A stretch of 64,000 nt of DNA, taken from contig NC_054572.1 of NCBI RefSeq assembly GCF_017654505.1, positions 2,669,583 through 2,733,582 on the forward strand, in the 5' to 3' direction. This DNA is from Polyodon spathula (lineage: Eukaryota; Chordata; Actinopteri; Acipenseriformes; Polyodontidae). Below are positions 1 through 31,010 of this stretch, piece by piece. The first letter of the stretch is position 1. The number at the start of each line of letters is the position of its first letter. Made by a program: the position numbers and the translations under genes. Below the pieces are notes generated by a model that was not told the DNA's origin, did no database searches, and was given only the letters and a program-made list of their open reading frames with translations.

Positions 1-1254
1 TGTCAGCTTAGGGAGATTCCAGACATGAATACATACATAAAAATAAATAAAAAAAAAAAAAAGGTTCTTGGTAGAGTCTGTGGTGTTGTTTCAGATATAG
101 AGCTCATTATATCATTCAATCCAAACCAGTGTTTTAATCACCTGACCATACAGAGCGCTCTGGGTTAGCTGTGCGTGAAAACTAGAGAAGTCTACAGCAC
201 AGATTTTAAAACCCTTTTAAAAATACTAGAAGAAACTCAACACAAACGTGTGGACTAGAAGTCTTTCTCAGTGCTTTCATTACTTCGGCTTCTTTTAGCG
301 TTTCTAAAATGAATCACTATCGAGAGATCAACAGTTATGGAGAATTGCACAGTCCTATCAACAAGCAGCCACAGCAGCATGTTTAATCATCTGTCTCTAA
401 TCTGTCAGCTTTACAAATATGTACAAAACATACAAAAAAAAAAACAATTAAATTAAATTAAATTAAATTAAAAAGGAGAAACTGCATAGAACAGACAAAA
501 AAAAACTATGTACAATATTGCACAACTCTTAGGAATTTTAACAATTAGTACCAAACACTTTAAAAGGTGGCTCAGTTGAAAAAACTATTATAGAAACAAT
601 AAACAAAATGATAAATTAATGGCGAGAACAACGCTGCCTAATTATTACATACAACAAAAAGAACTACATTAGAACTGTAACTTGCAGGGCTTTTACTTAC
701 TGTATATGTACCAGGCAGTGTTTAACCATTTGGGAAAGTAATACTGTAACACAGAGAAACAGCCTTCTGTCTGTCTGTCTGTTTATCTATGTATCAGACA
801 TCGGTTTGCATACATTTATTTCCCCCTTGTAAAAACAATACAAACATGATAGCTGTCATACTTCTTCTGGATAGAACATGACCAATGGTCGTAGTTCCAG
901 AAAATTCAGCATACCATTTTTTGCAGGGCATAAATCAAATGCAGCCTGCCTGAATGTTTAAAAGCAGACCTCAGGTCCCTCTGTAAGAAATGTGATGTGT
1001 GTGACTCCCACACGGCCCCAAAGAGGCTCAGGTGAGGAGGCTGTTCCACAGTCAGCGTGCTGCAGCCTGAAGCAGGGATTTCTGGCTGAATCATTTCCCA
1101 CTTTTTGAAAACACCCCTGAAGTGAAAAGCCCTAGAGGTCGCAATGTGGTCTCTTTAGTGCAAAGCAAACATTTTAGTGCCTCAGTAAATGTGCAGTAAT
1201 TGTAATCTGAGTCGTTGTAGCATCCCTGAAAAACATATTGAAATGAAGCATGTC
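1..1254. other. 3' UTR and downstream flank of the ABTB2-family gene
   Basis: No coding exon is recognised below 1364. The stretch is A/T-rich, with a short A run (49-62), a TTAAA repeat (446-470) and a CTGT repeat (770-785). The part next to the stop is presumably 3' UTR, and the part below about 800 is presumably intergenic. Confidence 0.5.
815..820 (-). terminator. Candidate polyadenylation signal of the ABTB2-family gene
   Basis: On the minus strand this reads AATAAA, about 545 bases past the stop codon at 1364, followed by an A/T-rich stretch. No nearer AATAAA was seen in the 3' UTR. Minus-strand variants further downstream cannot be excluded. Confidence 0.4.
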
Positions 1255-1296
1255 ACACACGCACGCACGCACACACGCACGCACACGCACACACAG
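1255..1296. repeat. CA/CGCA microsatellite
   Basis: Alternating CACA and CGCA tetramers in the presumed 3' UTR of the minus-strand gene. Confidence 0.9.
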
Positions 1297-1363
1297 TTCT
1301 GCCAGGGCAGTCAGGGACTGGCTTCGGCTCTGTGCACGGTTTCACACAGCCGCCCCGTCTATG

Positions 1364-19202
<17,839 letters not shown>

Positions 19203-20279
19203 AACCCAGACACTGAACTAGCTGGAAACTTCTTCTTGTTTTGCTGATTAAATATCACCTAGAAGGAAAAAAGGAAAAGAATATTGGTTTTATAATATAT
19301 CTTCTGTGCTGAGTTTCACCTGATTGGAAAGTAACATTTATTTTGTAATCGTCACACAGCGTTAACTAACAGCAAACACCTGCACTGGACTTTCCCCTGT
19401 TCTCATAATCACGCCATTCAATAAGCTTGGAATTACAAAAAAAAAATAAATAGACTGAATGAGAAGTGAAATTAAAAGCATTATCGTCTGAACTGATGGG
19501 AAGAATCACTGCAGATCAAACAACGGTAAAACTACCCATTTCCTCTTATAGTTCTGCCAAATGCTTCTTTAAAGCATTCAGCATAAACTCGTGACCTTTT
19601 ACTTTGGTGACAGCATCCTAATACTGAAAACTGAACGTAAAGCAACATCCTGCTGTGTTCTTTTACTGTAGGGATGGCACACTAATAACACACAGAACTT
19701 GGCTTGATTAACCAATAATCTGCCACAGTTGTTTTTTTAGACAGTTTTACAGCACTGGGTGGGAATCACCTAGAAACCCCCCTTGGTTATCCCAGGGTTA
19801 CCCAGAATGAACTACGTGGGAAGTGAAATCCATCGCAACTCTTACAAACATCTCCAGCTTATATCTGAGGGCTGGCTACAGGCTGATCAAATCAACCCTC
19901 GAAGTAGTATCATTCTTGCACCACAAGATTTCAGCGGGCAGATCATTAGCGTATAGCCCCACTGTGGCTAGCATTTTATTAAAAACCACACACGGCGCCC
20001 TGGTTCACCTTTTTGTTCGGGATTTAAACTGCGGCACTGGCCCTGCATGCTGTAGGGTTAAGTAAGGCAAGCTAAGCTTGCAATGTAACTTCTAACTGAA
20101 GCCCCGGCGCCTGGTGTGTGATATTGCTGGCAGCGAATAGATGTGACAAGCCCGCGCCTGCGTGCAGACTCCCATTCAGCTCTTATTACGAATCAATCTG
20201 TATGCAAAATCATTCCATGTATGGGATAGCAGAATAAACTCGCTCCCGCAGAGAACTCCGTTCACAGAAAAACATTCCT

Positions 20280-20337
<58 letters not shown>

Positions 20338-20680
20338 GTAAGCATTCTCGGACTAAACATGCTCAAACACGTAGATTATAAGAAACGTCGATCTGCGTTA
20401 TAAATATGAATCCATCAATTAGACAATTGCTATTTCATGGTTTTGATGTACTTTTAACCACCAGTGAGCACGTTTGGTTCCACTCCAGCCCTGCTGTGCT
20501 GCAGTTATCTAACAACACAATAATGAACACAGGCAACTTAAAAATGAAAACAGCAAGCATGAGTGACCTGGGACAGGAGTATTTACCAGAGTAATAATAG
20601 CTGGACTAAAAATAAATAAACAGTGCTTACTTACCAAGTAGAAATGACCATGTTGACCATGAGAAAGTGGAGTGACTTAC
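19203..20680. other. Upstream intron or 5' flank of the ABTB2-family gene
   Basis: No coding exon was seen. It contains an ATA trinucleotide repeat at 20281-20335 and otherwise unremarkable A/T-rich sequence. Confidence 0.45.
20279..20335. repeat. (ATA)n microsatellite
   Basis: About 18 trinucleotide copies. Confidence 0.98.
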
Positions 20681-20880
20681 AGAGAACGTATTAATGCTTT
20701 CCGAGGTATCTTTCGATCCAAACAGTCCTTCAAACGACCCTGTGGGTGTTGCTTCAGTCTGACAGTGCGAGTGTGCTTTAAAGTTTCAAAGTACGTTACA
20801 GCTCACTGCAGCAGTGCGGCTCACAGGCGAGGCGGTGCCAGGCAGCTGTGCAGTGTCTGCCCCTGTGAGCCAATTCGGTG
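20681..20880 (-). other. Candidate upstream 5'-UTR exon of the ABTB2-family gene
   Basis: On the minus strand a consensus donor (TTCTCT|GTAAGTCA) ends a fairly GC-rich stretch about 1.5 kb upstream of the start codon. The coding exon has acceptor-like AGs just 5' of its ATG. The exon's 5' limit and the transcription start are not defined by the sequence, so the upper coordinate is a guess. Confidence 0.3.
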
Positions 20881-21978
20881 AAACAAGTTAATTCCCATCC
20901 GCCAGCAAACTTATCAGTCCTGACCTGTTCCCTCCCGCTGAGTCAACCTCAGTTCTGTCACACTGTCCACTGTAATGTTGAATCTGAAGAGGAAATATTA
21001 CTTAGCACGATTACACCTGGGGCTGGTTTGTTTTTCTCGCGGTAGTGATGTTATTTTGTAGTACAGTTGTAACTAGATACGATTTTGTGAGTCAACTAGT
21101 TTGTCTTGTTCGTAATGATTTGTGCAGTCGACAGGCACAGCATTTACAATGTACCATTTTTTTTTTTTTTGCCGTTAAACGAGTATGTGTACCACATTCT
21201 GACGATGCACCACTTTCTGGCCCTACACGAGAGGTCTAGATAGGGAGCCTCATGCTGTATTGTAATTGTGACAGGACATTGTACCGCGTCTGCAGCCCAT
21301 GCAAATGTAGTCCTCAGGGTTTAGAGACAGACAAAATTCAACTTTTCTTTCTTTATTTCCTTCTTAAATAGTAATGTTTTAAATACATGTACAAAGATGC
21401 ATATACATTAAAACAAAACAAGAAACACGCTCTATCCAAATGTTATTCTAGCGTATATTTATTATGCAGTATACATGTATGCTGTACACATTCATCAGCA
21501 TACTGCCACAAGCAGCAATTACAGAAACACAGCAGGCTGTGCAAGCGCTAAGAAGTCCGGGAGTGTGTTGGTTTGTTTAATTTGGCTATGAGTAACATCC
21601 TGTAAATCTGTGCAGTAAATAAGAACACTTTAACCTCAGCTGGTAAAGGAGTGGTAACCAACACTTTGAAATCCATGGCACTTCATCAGCATTCATAATA
21701 AGCACTGGTTTGCACTCCTTTAAAAGCAGTGATGGTGAGGATGCGCTCCAGTTTCATTTATGTTTTTATGATACTTTGTACAAGGATTATAGGATTATAA
21801 CTAAAAGCAGTAAAAACCTGCATATGGAAAATGTCTTGCTATTCTCCCGCTCTGTGCACAAGCAACATGCAAACAGCACATTGTCATCTGTATATCACAC
21901 AGACTCCAACAGGAATACACTCCATGCACTCCAAATCTGATGCATTTACACTCAGAGAAATGCAAGACAGCTGTTAGG

Positions 21979-21981
<3 letters not shown>

Positions 21982-22021
<40 letters not shown>
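21982..22021. repeat. (CT)n microsatellite
   Basis: About 19 CT dinucleotides followed by a short TG run. Confidence 0.98.
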
Positions 22022-22027
<6 letters not shown>

Positions 22028-22317
22028 CTCTGTGATGCATTAGGCTCAGAACGCAGGGCTATTGTAATAAAGTTGTCTAACCAGGTACATGCAGTTAGAG
22101 TTTTACCCCTCAATTAAGTAATTAAGTAACTGCCACTTTGAACCTGGAGGTAGGGAGTAAGGTAATACAGGAGTGCGTTTGTGTCATTTTAAATCCAGTT
22201 GGCATTCAGTATATACAGTGAAAATGTGTGTTGGGCTGGGTATTCCATGAAGCTTTAAACTGAGAGAAAGAGAGCACACAAACAATACAAAGGGTGCATG
22301 TCTGATAAGTAGAATGC

Positions 22318-22318
<1 letters not shown>

Positions 22319-22389
<71 letters not shown>
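22319..22389. repeat. (TTA)n microsatellite
   Basis: About 23 trinucleotide copies, immediately upstream of the LINE fragment region. Confidence 0.98.
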
Positions 22390-22499
22390 GAACCCTAATT
22401 GTGCACAGGGAAAGCAGTAAGGTTAGAAAGTCACGTTCCTTTCTACAACTGCAATGCATCCTGTTTCAAATATGATTTACAGAGGTAGGGCAGGGGGCT

Positions 22500-23550
22500 G
22501 GATTCAGTAGGGATTCAAGGAAGTGCATGCACATGGATTAGGGAGTGGATAGCATGTAGAAAACAGAAAGTACTGATTAGAGGAGAAACCTCAGAATGGA
22601 GTGTGGTAACGAGTGGTGTACCACAGGGATCAATATTCGGTCCTCTGCTCTTCCTAATCTACATTAATGACTTAGATTCTGGTATAGTAAGCAAACTTGT
22701 TAAATTTGCAGACGACACAAAAATAGAAGGAGTGGCAAACACCTTTACAACAGCAAAGGTCATTCAAAATGATCTAGACAGCATTTAGAACTGGGCAGAC
22801 ACATGGCAAATGACATTTAATAGAGAAACGTGTAAGGTACTGCATGCAGGCAATACAAATGTGCATTATAAATACCCTATGGGAGATACTGAAATTGAAG
22901 AAGGAAGATCTAGGAGTTTATGTGGACTCACAATTGTCTTCATCTAGACAATGTGGGGAAGCTTTTAAAAAAGGCCAACAAAATGCTTGTATACAGTATA
23001 GTGAAAAGTGGTGAATTTAAATCAAGGGAAGTCATGTTGAAACTGTACAATGCATTAGTAAGACCTCATCTAGAATATTGTGTTCAGTTCTGGTCACTTC
23101 GCTACAAAAAGGATATTGCTGCTCTAGAAAGAGTGCAAAGAAGAGTGAGAATTATTCTGGGTTTGTCATGTGCAGACAGGCTAAAATAATTGAATCTGTT
23201 CAGTCTTGCACAAAGAAGGCTACACGGCAATCTGATTCAAGCATTCAAAATTCTAAAAGGTATTGACAATGTCGACCCAAGGGACTTTTTCGCCATGAAA
23301 AAAGAAAAAAGGATCAGTGGTCACAAATGGAGATTAGACAAAGGGGCATTCAGAACAGAAAATAGGAGGCAATTTTTTAAACATAGAATCTGGAACCAAC
23401 TCCCCAGTAATGTTGTTGAAGCTGACACCCTGGGATCGTTCAAAAAGCTGCTTGATGAGATTGTGGGATCAACAAGCTACTAACAACCAAACGAGCAAGA
23501 TGGGCCGAATGGCCTCCTCTCGTTTGTAAACTTTTTTATGTTCTTATGAA
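22500..23550 (+). mobile_element. CR1/L2-like LINE, 5'-truncated 3' fragment with broken reverse transcriptase
   Basis: The plus strand encodes the end of a non-LTR reverse transcriptase. The motif SGVPQGSIFGPLLFLIYIND is followed by the catalytic FADD box near 22704-22715, then LVRPHLEYCVQFWS and a C-terminal block near 23290-23480. Stops (for example after LDSI near 22787) and a frame change near 22915 break it, so it is dead. The 3' end has GGGCCGAATGGCCTCCTCTC and a short ATGTTCTTATG-type tail, typical of CR1-related 3' ends. The 5' part of the element is missing, as usual for truncated insertions. The 5' boundary is approximate. Confidence 0.88.
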
Positions 23551-24214
23551 ATGATTGGTGCTGCTATACAAACGATTAAGCGTAGCCATGGCAGCATTAT
23601 TCACTGGGGTTGTGTTCAGTGTTACACACTGGGGTTGTGTTCAGTGTTATTCACTGGGGTTGTGGTCAGGTATTCAGGTCCAGGTGAGGGGAAGGATGTT
23701 TGTTTCCAATATTGCATTTGCATGTTTGTTCTAAAGGTGAAACTTAAAAGAAACTGGTCCTGATTGGGTTACTCTGGATTTTACTAACCATTGCCAGCTG
23801 TGCAGTGTGTCAGAGTGACTGTGCGTGTTTATACACCAGACTCAGACACCTTGCTCTTTCTATTACAGTGACACACAGCAACACCCCCAGGCAAAACTGC
23901 CTCAGTGAATCGCGTTGTGGTCTGTTTATGAGTTTATGATTATAAAAAGGTATTTGATCTTTTTACAGGCTGCTTATCGGTTGCTGTACAGTTCTTTGTA
24001 TTTGGTTTTCTCAGTGTGTCACTACTAGGGCATGTCTATTGAATTATATAAGCTCAGTATCAGAGTACGAAGTCCATTCATATTAATTATCATTGGAAAT
24101 TGCCTGTGATTGCAGTTAATATCACTTAAATTGCCTCTACTTTTTTGTGATTGATCAATGCATGATCTCCCTTTCCATCTTGTCTGAATCTTGACATACC
24201 AGAGATTAATGTGA
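23551..24214. other. Intergenic stretch
   Basis: Two to three copies of a short GTGTTCAGTGTTA/TCACTGGGGTT repeat occur near 23598-23670. Nothing else was recognised. Confidence 0.45.
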
Positions 24215-24600
24215 TCTGCTAGTATAATGATTAGTGCTCTGCTAGTATAATTATTAAAGTGATCTGTTAGTATAATGATTAAAGTGCTCTGCTAGTATAA
24301 TGATTAAAGTGATCTGCTAGTATAATGATTAGTGCTCTGCTAGTATAATGATTAGTGCTCTGCTAGTATAATGATTAGTGCCCTGCTAGTATGATTAGTG
24401 CTCTGCTAGTATAATGATTAGTGCTCTGCTAGTATAATGATTAGTGCTCTGCTAGTATAATGATTAGTAATCTGCTAGTATAATGATTAGTGCTCTGCTA
24501 GTATAATGATTAGTGCCCTGCTAGTATGATTAGTGCTCTGCTAGTATAATGATTAGTGCTCTGCTAGTATAATGATTAAAGTGATCTGCTAGTATAATGG
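24215..24600. repeat. 23-bp minisatellite (CTGCTAGTATAATGATT)
   Basis: About 16 copies of a 22-25-base unit built on TGCTCTGCTAGTATAATGAT. Variants (GTGATCTG, GTGCCCTG, AAAGTGATC) recur in order, implying duplication of multi-unit blocks. Confidence 0.95.
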
Positions 24601-27600
24601 GTTTACGTGACAGCCATACGGCCCTATCAATCTAGTTAGATCTGTTTTCAAAGTTAACATTATTTGAATCACATCCTTTAATGTGGCATGACCTAACATT
24701 CGTCATCATCATCTTGGAAATAAATAAAAATAAGAGAATTATACTTTCATAAACGTGAGGCGTAAATAACATTGTGACGTCAGAGCAACTCATCCCTTCT
24801 TCTGTAATCCTGATGTAACCGGTGTCTGTTAATCAGAGGGCAATCAGTCACACTTCAGATGCCTTTTATTCTTGCGAGAAGCGCTGGCGTGTAATACAGG
24901 TACACGTGTTTAAAACCAGGGCTTCCAGCTTTCTCAGACAGCAAAATAACCTTTGTGCCTTGTGCAAATACATACAGACATCAATAAAAACGGACTACAT
25001 TACCAAGAACGGTTTACAACATTAATAAACCAAATGAATCACCATATATGCATATTACTGGTTCTAAATGATTGTTTAAATACAGAAAAGACTGCATCTG
25101 TTTATCAATGTTCCAGAAACTCACTCTTGCTCATGTTTGACTAAACAGATTAAACTAATAAATACAGAATTACCACTATAGGAACACGATCCTACTCATC
25201 GTAGTAATGCTGAGTTCGTACAGGAACACGTTTAAAGTCTGGAGCTTGGTGTTCGTTACATTATCGTCGATACACTGCGGTTCGAGGTTCAAGCTACACC
25301 TGCATATTTAAAGTGGATGGAAGCTGAAAACACTTTTTTTTAAAAACACCCTTTATTATACCAATACAGTACTAGCATCATTTAAATAGCTAAACTGTAT
25401 TTATTTGAAGTATTTCAATTGTGGGGAAACCTCAGCGTTTCTAGAAATACATTTCAAGAGCAATTCTCATCTCTCTCCTTAAATCTGCATTATGCCACCC
25501 TCGCTGTAGCGCTCAACGCTGCTTCAGGGGCCGGCTGTAATATAGGCTTCTGATCCTAGATCCCGGCTCTGATCCGAGCGGAGCTGCAGTGCGCTTCGAG
25601 TAAATGCATGGCTTTGTCATTCCATGACTCAGAAGCGACTGAATAATGCAGCTATTTTCCACAGTCATCACTCAGGACAGCGCTGTGCCAGCAATGTCTT
25701 TGGATCTTTTAATTAGACATACACGGGGATGCAATGTTTTGTTAGATTTGTTTGTAACATATTTTATTATTTCAGACACAATAATCGGCTTCAGAAACTG
25801 TCGCCCCCATTTGTTTTGCAACCACAGTAAAGCCACTGCGGGGAGCTATGAGTTACAGTTCGATCGGACGAATTACAAATTAAGAGGACTGCGCTTTAAA
25901 ACCTGCTGCTCGCTCCGGGATTCTTAGAATTGGATGAGCTAAAACTGAGCAAATCCGCATGAGTAACTTTCTAGGGCGATTTCCTCATCACCTGCTGTTA
26001 ACGTTAATCATCGCCAGTAACTGTTCTGCAATTCACCCCGGGCTGGAACTCAGGCAGGGGCGTTCTTTAAATTAGCAGCCCGGACATTCTCTCACAAGAC
26101 AGCCGGCCCGGGTTTCTGAGTGAAGGGTCCCCTTAGCGCAGACAACGAGACTGCCGATTGATTATGGTGGTGCATTATTGATTATGGGGGTGCATTACTG
26201 ATTTTGCGTGGTGGGACGGGAAAGCGTGCCTGTGATTGGGGAGCGCGCAGGACAGATCGAAATGTCAGCCTGGCAGAGGTAGGGGCAGGGTGCCGAGTGT
26301 GTTTTGAAGCTGTGGGAGAGAACATACAGTTTTTTTTTTTTAAATTACCGAGTCAGACTGCAGCAGACTGTTTGCTTTGTGTGTGTTGCCTGACTGTCTA
26401 TTCAACCCTTTGACGTATACTGTGTTTCTTATTATTTATTGCATTATTCAGCGGCGGCTTGTCTTTGTTGACAGGCACAAATCACAAGAGTTATTACCAC
26501 CCCACACTCAATGGCTAACGTACTAAAAGCAAATGCACTTTGCTCAGCTGATTGCATATATGCCTCAGCTGAGAGCGTTTTAATGCATTCAAATAACAGA
26601 CAGCAGTCGCTGTGTAAAATATACCCCCCATCAATTAAAAAGCATTAGCATTGTAAACAACACACAGTGTACAGAATTGAGGATCCAAGTTTTTATAATG
26701 AATTCTAAAAAATTATATAATGAATTCAAACCACGCAGTATTTAATTCTACACGTCACTGTGTGACAAAGCCGTGGAACATTCGCTATAAAGACACGAAT
26801 ACAATTTCACAAAATCATTCATTCAAAACGAACGAGGCAGCTTGTCATGTCGGGGCAACAAATTAACAGTTTTACTCCATTGAAAGAGATGTAACCTTGT
26901 CTTATTTAGTTGAAATAAACGGCCAACAATAGTTTGTTCACAGCGCTGCCTTCCATTTCAATTAAATTCAATTCCAACTCAACATCAAGCAAACACACCC
27001 ACAACAGCGAGATGTTTAGTACCAGGTAGGATACATTCATCGCCACCTCTGAGACAGTGACTGATTTTAATACCGTCTTGCTATTTAGCTAATTGATCAG
27101 CTTTCTTCTAGAAAAACTCGTTTCGTTTCCCAACGCAATCTGGTTGCAGTGTCTCAAGATCCCGACGCCTTGTCTTTCGTAAGCCAGTACTTCACAACAA
27201 ATGACACACGAGGACGCGGAAAACTGAAACTAATATAAGTTGTTAATTACGAGTGATTTGTTTGTTTATTTGAGCTGCAAGTAGGATTAGACAGTTTTTG
27301 TTTCCCCGTTTTGCATCCATTTTAACAAAAGTAACCGCGCGTAAAATGTCACCTTATACTTTCTTTAAAGCAGAAGACCAGTGATAAAACAATACATTGT
27401 TTACATAATTACAGCTAATGTCTTGTATGCAAATTATATTTATTTTGAATATAAGCATTAGAAGTTGTTTAGTGAAACTAAATCTTAACAGTGTGCACTG
27501 AATGTCGTATATTTTAGATTGTTTGGCGACCCGTCAGAAATCTTGCCGCGACCCCCATTTTGGGAAACGTTGCTCTATATTATTCAAGACCGCATACAGT

Positions 27601-28247
27601 TGCATGTGCAATATAACATGTTGAAAAGTTATCATTGCGCAATTATTGAGAAATTATTATACCATCGCACATGCAGCATCTTTAGAATTAGAAAAGGAGG
27701 TAACTGCACGCTGCTGCCCTCTAGTGGCCTGTAATTGCAAACACAACTACAGTAAATGCCCGTTTTGGAGAGCTGAAGATTACAATGCAGAAACTGCCTG
27801 TTCTTTACTCGTGAGCCGTTGTACTGTGTTAGGACACAAACGCCCACACGAAACCAGATCATTTTATTATTATTTTTATTGAAAAACTCTTGAATAACAA
27901 ACACATCTCGAATATGACATCATCATGTTCCACAGCTGACGGCACCGCTGCAGTTGTGAGACTCGCGGGTTCTGGCCGCATTCTGTTCCAGTTCGACAGA
28001 AGCTGGATCTACAGATCTTTAGAAAGAGGAAGGGATGCATTGAACAGCGCCAGGCTTTGCTTACAGAAACACGCTGATGTTATTTAAAAGTGGTGTTTAC
28101 CTAACCAAACTCTATTTCCAGAGCAATGCAATCCACTTTTGACTGCTGCCTCTGGAGCACTACACACCGTAGGGCTGTCAAGCGATTAAAAAAATAATAA
28201 TAATTGATTTAATTTGATGCGATTACTGCATCCGTCTAATTTAAATT

Positions 28248-28248
<1 letters not shown>
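24601..28248. other. Intergenic stretch, no gene recognised
   Basis: Short open frames occur on both strands but none has family resemblance or paired splice sites. The part at about 25490-26340 is somewhat richer in GC and CpG than its surroundings and could contain a regulatory element. I cannot support a specific one. Confidence 0.4.

Positions 28249-28325
<77 letters not shown>
28249..28325. repeat. (TTA)n microsatellite
   Basis: About 25 trinucleotide copies. Confidence 0.98.
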
Positions 28326-28330
<5 letters not shown>

Positions 28331-30021
28331 GTCATCATCCAAAAAATAACCCAGCATAAAAACTCTGTTTCGCTATTTCTGGATTATGGATCCTATTTGT
28401 TGGTCTTTCTTTATAGTTTTATATTTATTTACAGTCCAGCATTATTGTTAAATTGTTTGAACCAACTGCTAAATCACAATGGAGTCAGTTTACTATTTAC
28501 CTTTACTGCATTTGCAATTATCAGCTTCCTTTACAGTTTCCTTCACTTACAAACTGATGTTTTTCATTGGCGTTTAAAAAAAAAAATAGTAATGCTATAA
28601 ATGATCTTTATTAATAACGTGAAATTGCCTAAATAAAACAAAACATGCATTAAGTAACGGTTATATCCTCCGTAACTGTAAATAATATCATTTAAAAATG
28701 AACGTGGTTATTGAAATCAAACCAAGCTGCAATGTTAACGGGTCTGCAGTGGGTAGCTGTCCAGCAGCACTGGTTACAGTATTGTACTTTTGATTCACGG
28801 GTTTGCAGCGATCCTGAATTTCTAAGAGTCCTCTGTCGAAACAGACGGGTTTCATTTGTTGTTGTATTATTGTTGTCTGCAGCAAAGAAACTACAAGACT
28901 GTATTCTGAGAAGTGAAAGCGTGTTTCGCACAGCACTTGTGTGATACTGGCGCTCACTTTGACAGATACAATTAAACCTCTTTCCAGCCAATAAACCGTC
29001 AGACTGTTTATTAAAAAGCGATATATTTGAGCTTGTTTTGTCATTGTCATTTTTCCATGATTAAATTAAGAAACCGAGATGGGTTAATGACACTAATAAC
29101 ACCTTTAAAGGCAGGCAGAGTGCTTCGAAATATTCGGAACACCTCAAACCCTAATATCCGTTCTGGTATATTTAGACAAAGTGTGATACATCCCGGGTTA
29201 TTTCAGACAGTGGTCAGCCGAAAGGCTTGAGCTGCAGCTCTCTGAACGACACAGTTTTTATGATGTGCTGACAACTCACACAGATCAGTTCTCTCCGTCT
29301 TGTCAACCTGCTTAAGAGCCTTTAACAACATCAGTGCTTTCGTTTCAGAAAAATACAAAATTTTTGTTAACTTAGCTCGGTGGTGGTAATTATTTGCTTT
29401 AGAAATAGATTTTATCACTAATAATTTTACAAAACCTAAAATAAAATACTGTGCATCAATAAATTCCCAACCAACCCAAATTAGAGTTTTTATTAACATT
29501 TTATGAATATGGACAACTGTTGTATTAATTTTTGTGGCAATGTTTGCATAGTGAAATTATACACACTCGCATTTAACAAGGCAACTAAAAGTAATGAAGT
29601 CCGGTAAAACCGAACTGCCACTGAAAGCGTGTAACCGGGAACCGAGATTTAATTACATTTCTTTTTAGTAAAAAATAAATAAAAAGGCTAAAAACGCTAC
29701 ACATGCCAGATTAATTTAGATTCAAACTTAATACAAACATAAACAAAGTCTTAAATAAAATATGTATTTATTTATTTATTTATGTTTTGTGTTTCACGCT
29801 AATTTGGTTCTGCGTTTAAACATTCTAAAACAAACACAAAAAATGATAAATAAAACACACACACACACAAAGGAAACAGGAACTAGCTGACAGGGATATG
29901 TGCAATCAGATAGCTTGGTAAGCTTGCCCCCTCCCCCAAGTATTTGAAATAACATTATCTTGGAGATTTGCAGTGCAGTACCAGTACACACTCACACAAA
30001 CACACAGCTGTAACTCTCTTA
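28326..30021. other. Intergenic stretch, no gene recognised
   Basis: A/T-rich sequence with short frames only. I looked for an immunoglobulin-type exon (W-x-C and Y-x-C spacing) on the minus strand downstream of the signal-like exon at 30022 and did not find one. Confidence 0.4.
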
Positions 30022-30059
30022 CCTGCGCAGAAAGTAAAGTACGATGTATAAACCAGCCA
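30022..30059 (-). other. Possible isolated signal-peptide-type exon
   Basis: On the minus strand ATG is followed by a short hydrophobic stretch (MAGLYIVLYFLR) and a good donor (GCGCAG|GTAAGAG). That is the size and character of a first exon of an IgSF receptor. Its phase (2) does not match the phase-1 V exon at 33048, which also lies upstream of it. No partner exon was found downstream, so this may be chance. Confidence 0.2.
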
Positions 30060-30061
30060 TG

Positions 30062-30135
30062 TTGTGAAGTGGAGGCGCGCTGCGCCCCTGCTCCGTGCTG
30101 CGCCCCTGCTCCGTGCTGTGCCCCTGCTCCGTGCT
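30062..30135. repeat. 18-bp tandem repeat (CTGCGCCCCTGCTCCGTG)
   Basis: Three to four copies of a GC-rich 18-base unit, upstream (in minus-strand sense) of the signal-like exon. Confidence 0.85.
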
Positions 30136-30404
30136 GCTTCTACTGGTTTGTGCAAAAATTGGTAAATTTAAACCATTAGATGTTCCGCTTCCCGTGGGCG
30201 GCGTAACGCCACTGTCACCGCAGTTAAAAATAAGAGATACTATAAACTCTTTTCATTGGCCAACGTACCCCAATATGAGCAACATCTACAAATGAACAGG
30301 ACTTCGGACAAAACATCTTAGATAAACCTTTATAAAAGACAAAAGAAAAAAGAAAAAACAGGAAGTAAAATATTTACTAGAAGTGTTCTGAAACGGCATG
30401 CTAT

Positions 30405-31010
30405 TATTATTATTATTGTTTTCTTAGCAGACACCCTCATCCAGGATGTCTTACAATTGTTATAAAATACCTCAGTGTAAAGTATCACAATGCAAAATAT
30501 CACAGTACAAAGTATCACATTACAGGTAAGAGCAGTTGTGAAGTACAATAAAATCAGTAGCAAAAGATAAGGAGCACAATAGAGAATCCAGTAGATAATT
30601 GCATGTAAGAGTGGGTTCTACTGAGAGCAGTTACACTTCTATTAATATCATAAGTCCAGTAAGTACGATGAATGTTTGAGAATGATTTCAAATGAAAGCA
30701 ATTACAAAAAAACATGAGTACAGATACCTATAAGAGTCAAATACAAGATTCAGGAAATAGTTATAATTAAGAGCAGTAGTAGAATACGGCGAGGTATGGA
30801 GCAGTTTAGTGCAAGTACAAGCTGATGCAAGTACTGGTACAGTTGGGTACCTTATGATCCAGTATAGTGGAGAGTTGATAAGTTTACAGATGCTGTCTGA
30901 ACAGGAGTGTCTTCAGGAGGCGCTGGAAGGTGATCAAGGGCTGAGCAGTCCTGATATCCATGGGCAGGTTGTTCCAGCACAGAGGGGCGAGGGTGGAGGG
31001 AGCCTCTCCG
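30405..31010. mobile_element. Dispersed fish-type repeat fragment
   Basis: It begins with TTAGCAGACACCCTCATCCA, then GGATGTCTTACAATTG, resembling the CAGACGCTTTTATCC/GACTTACA head common in fish interspersed repeats. It ends with the GTCTTCAGGAGGCGCTGGAA and CAGGTTGTTCCAGCACAGAG motifs seen in the same family. The assignment is from memory of the family; no coding capacity is seen. Confidence 0.5.

Larger units (their letters stand above)
20881..22499. other. Intergenic stretch with microsatellites
   Basis: No gene was recognised. It contains a poly-T run (21158-21170), a (CT)n repeat (21982-22021) and a (TTA)n repeat (22319-22389). The promoter of the ABTB2-family gene probably lies near the start of this stretch, but no clear element can be named. 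Confidence 0.45.

Noticed and set aside
22603..23483. Reverse transcriptase as a functional or host gene
   Set aside because: It has internal stops and a frame change, and only the 3' part of a LINE is present. It is a dead retrotransposon fragment.
25255..25300. Possible tRNA B-box (GGTTCGAGGTT)
   Set aside because: The box does not fit GGTTCGANTCC, and no A-box or cloverleaf could be drawn around it.
28214..28600. 128-codon frame with a polyisoleucine run
   Set aside because: It is a translated (TTA)n microsatellite with no homology. The same applies to polyasparagine frames near 22184 and 36014.
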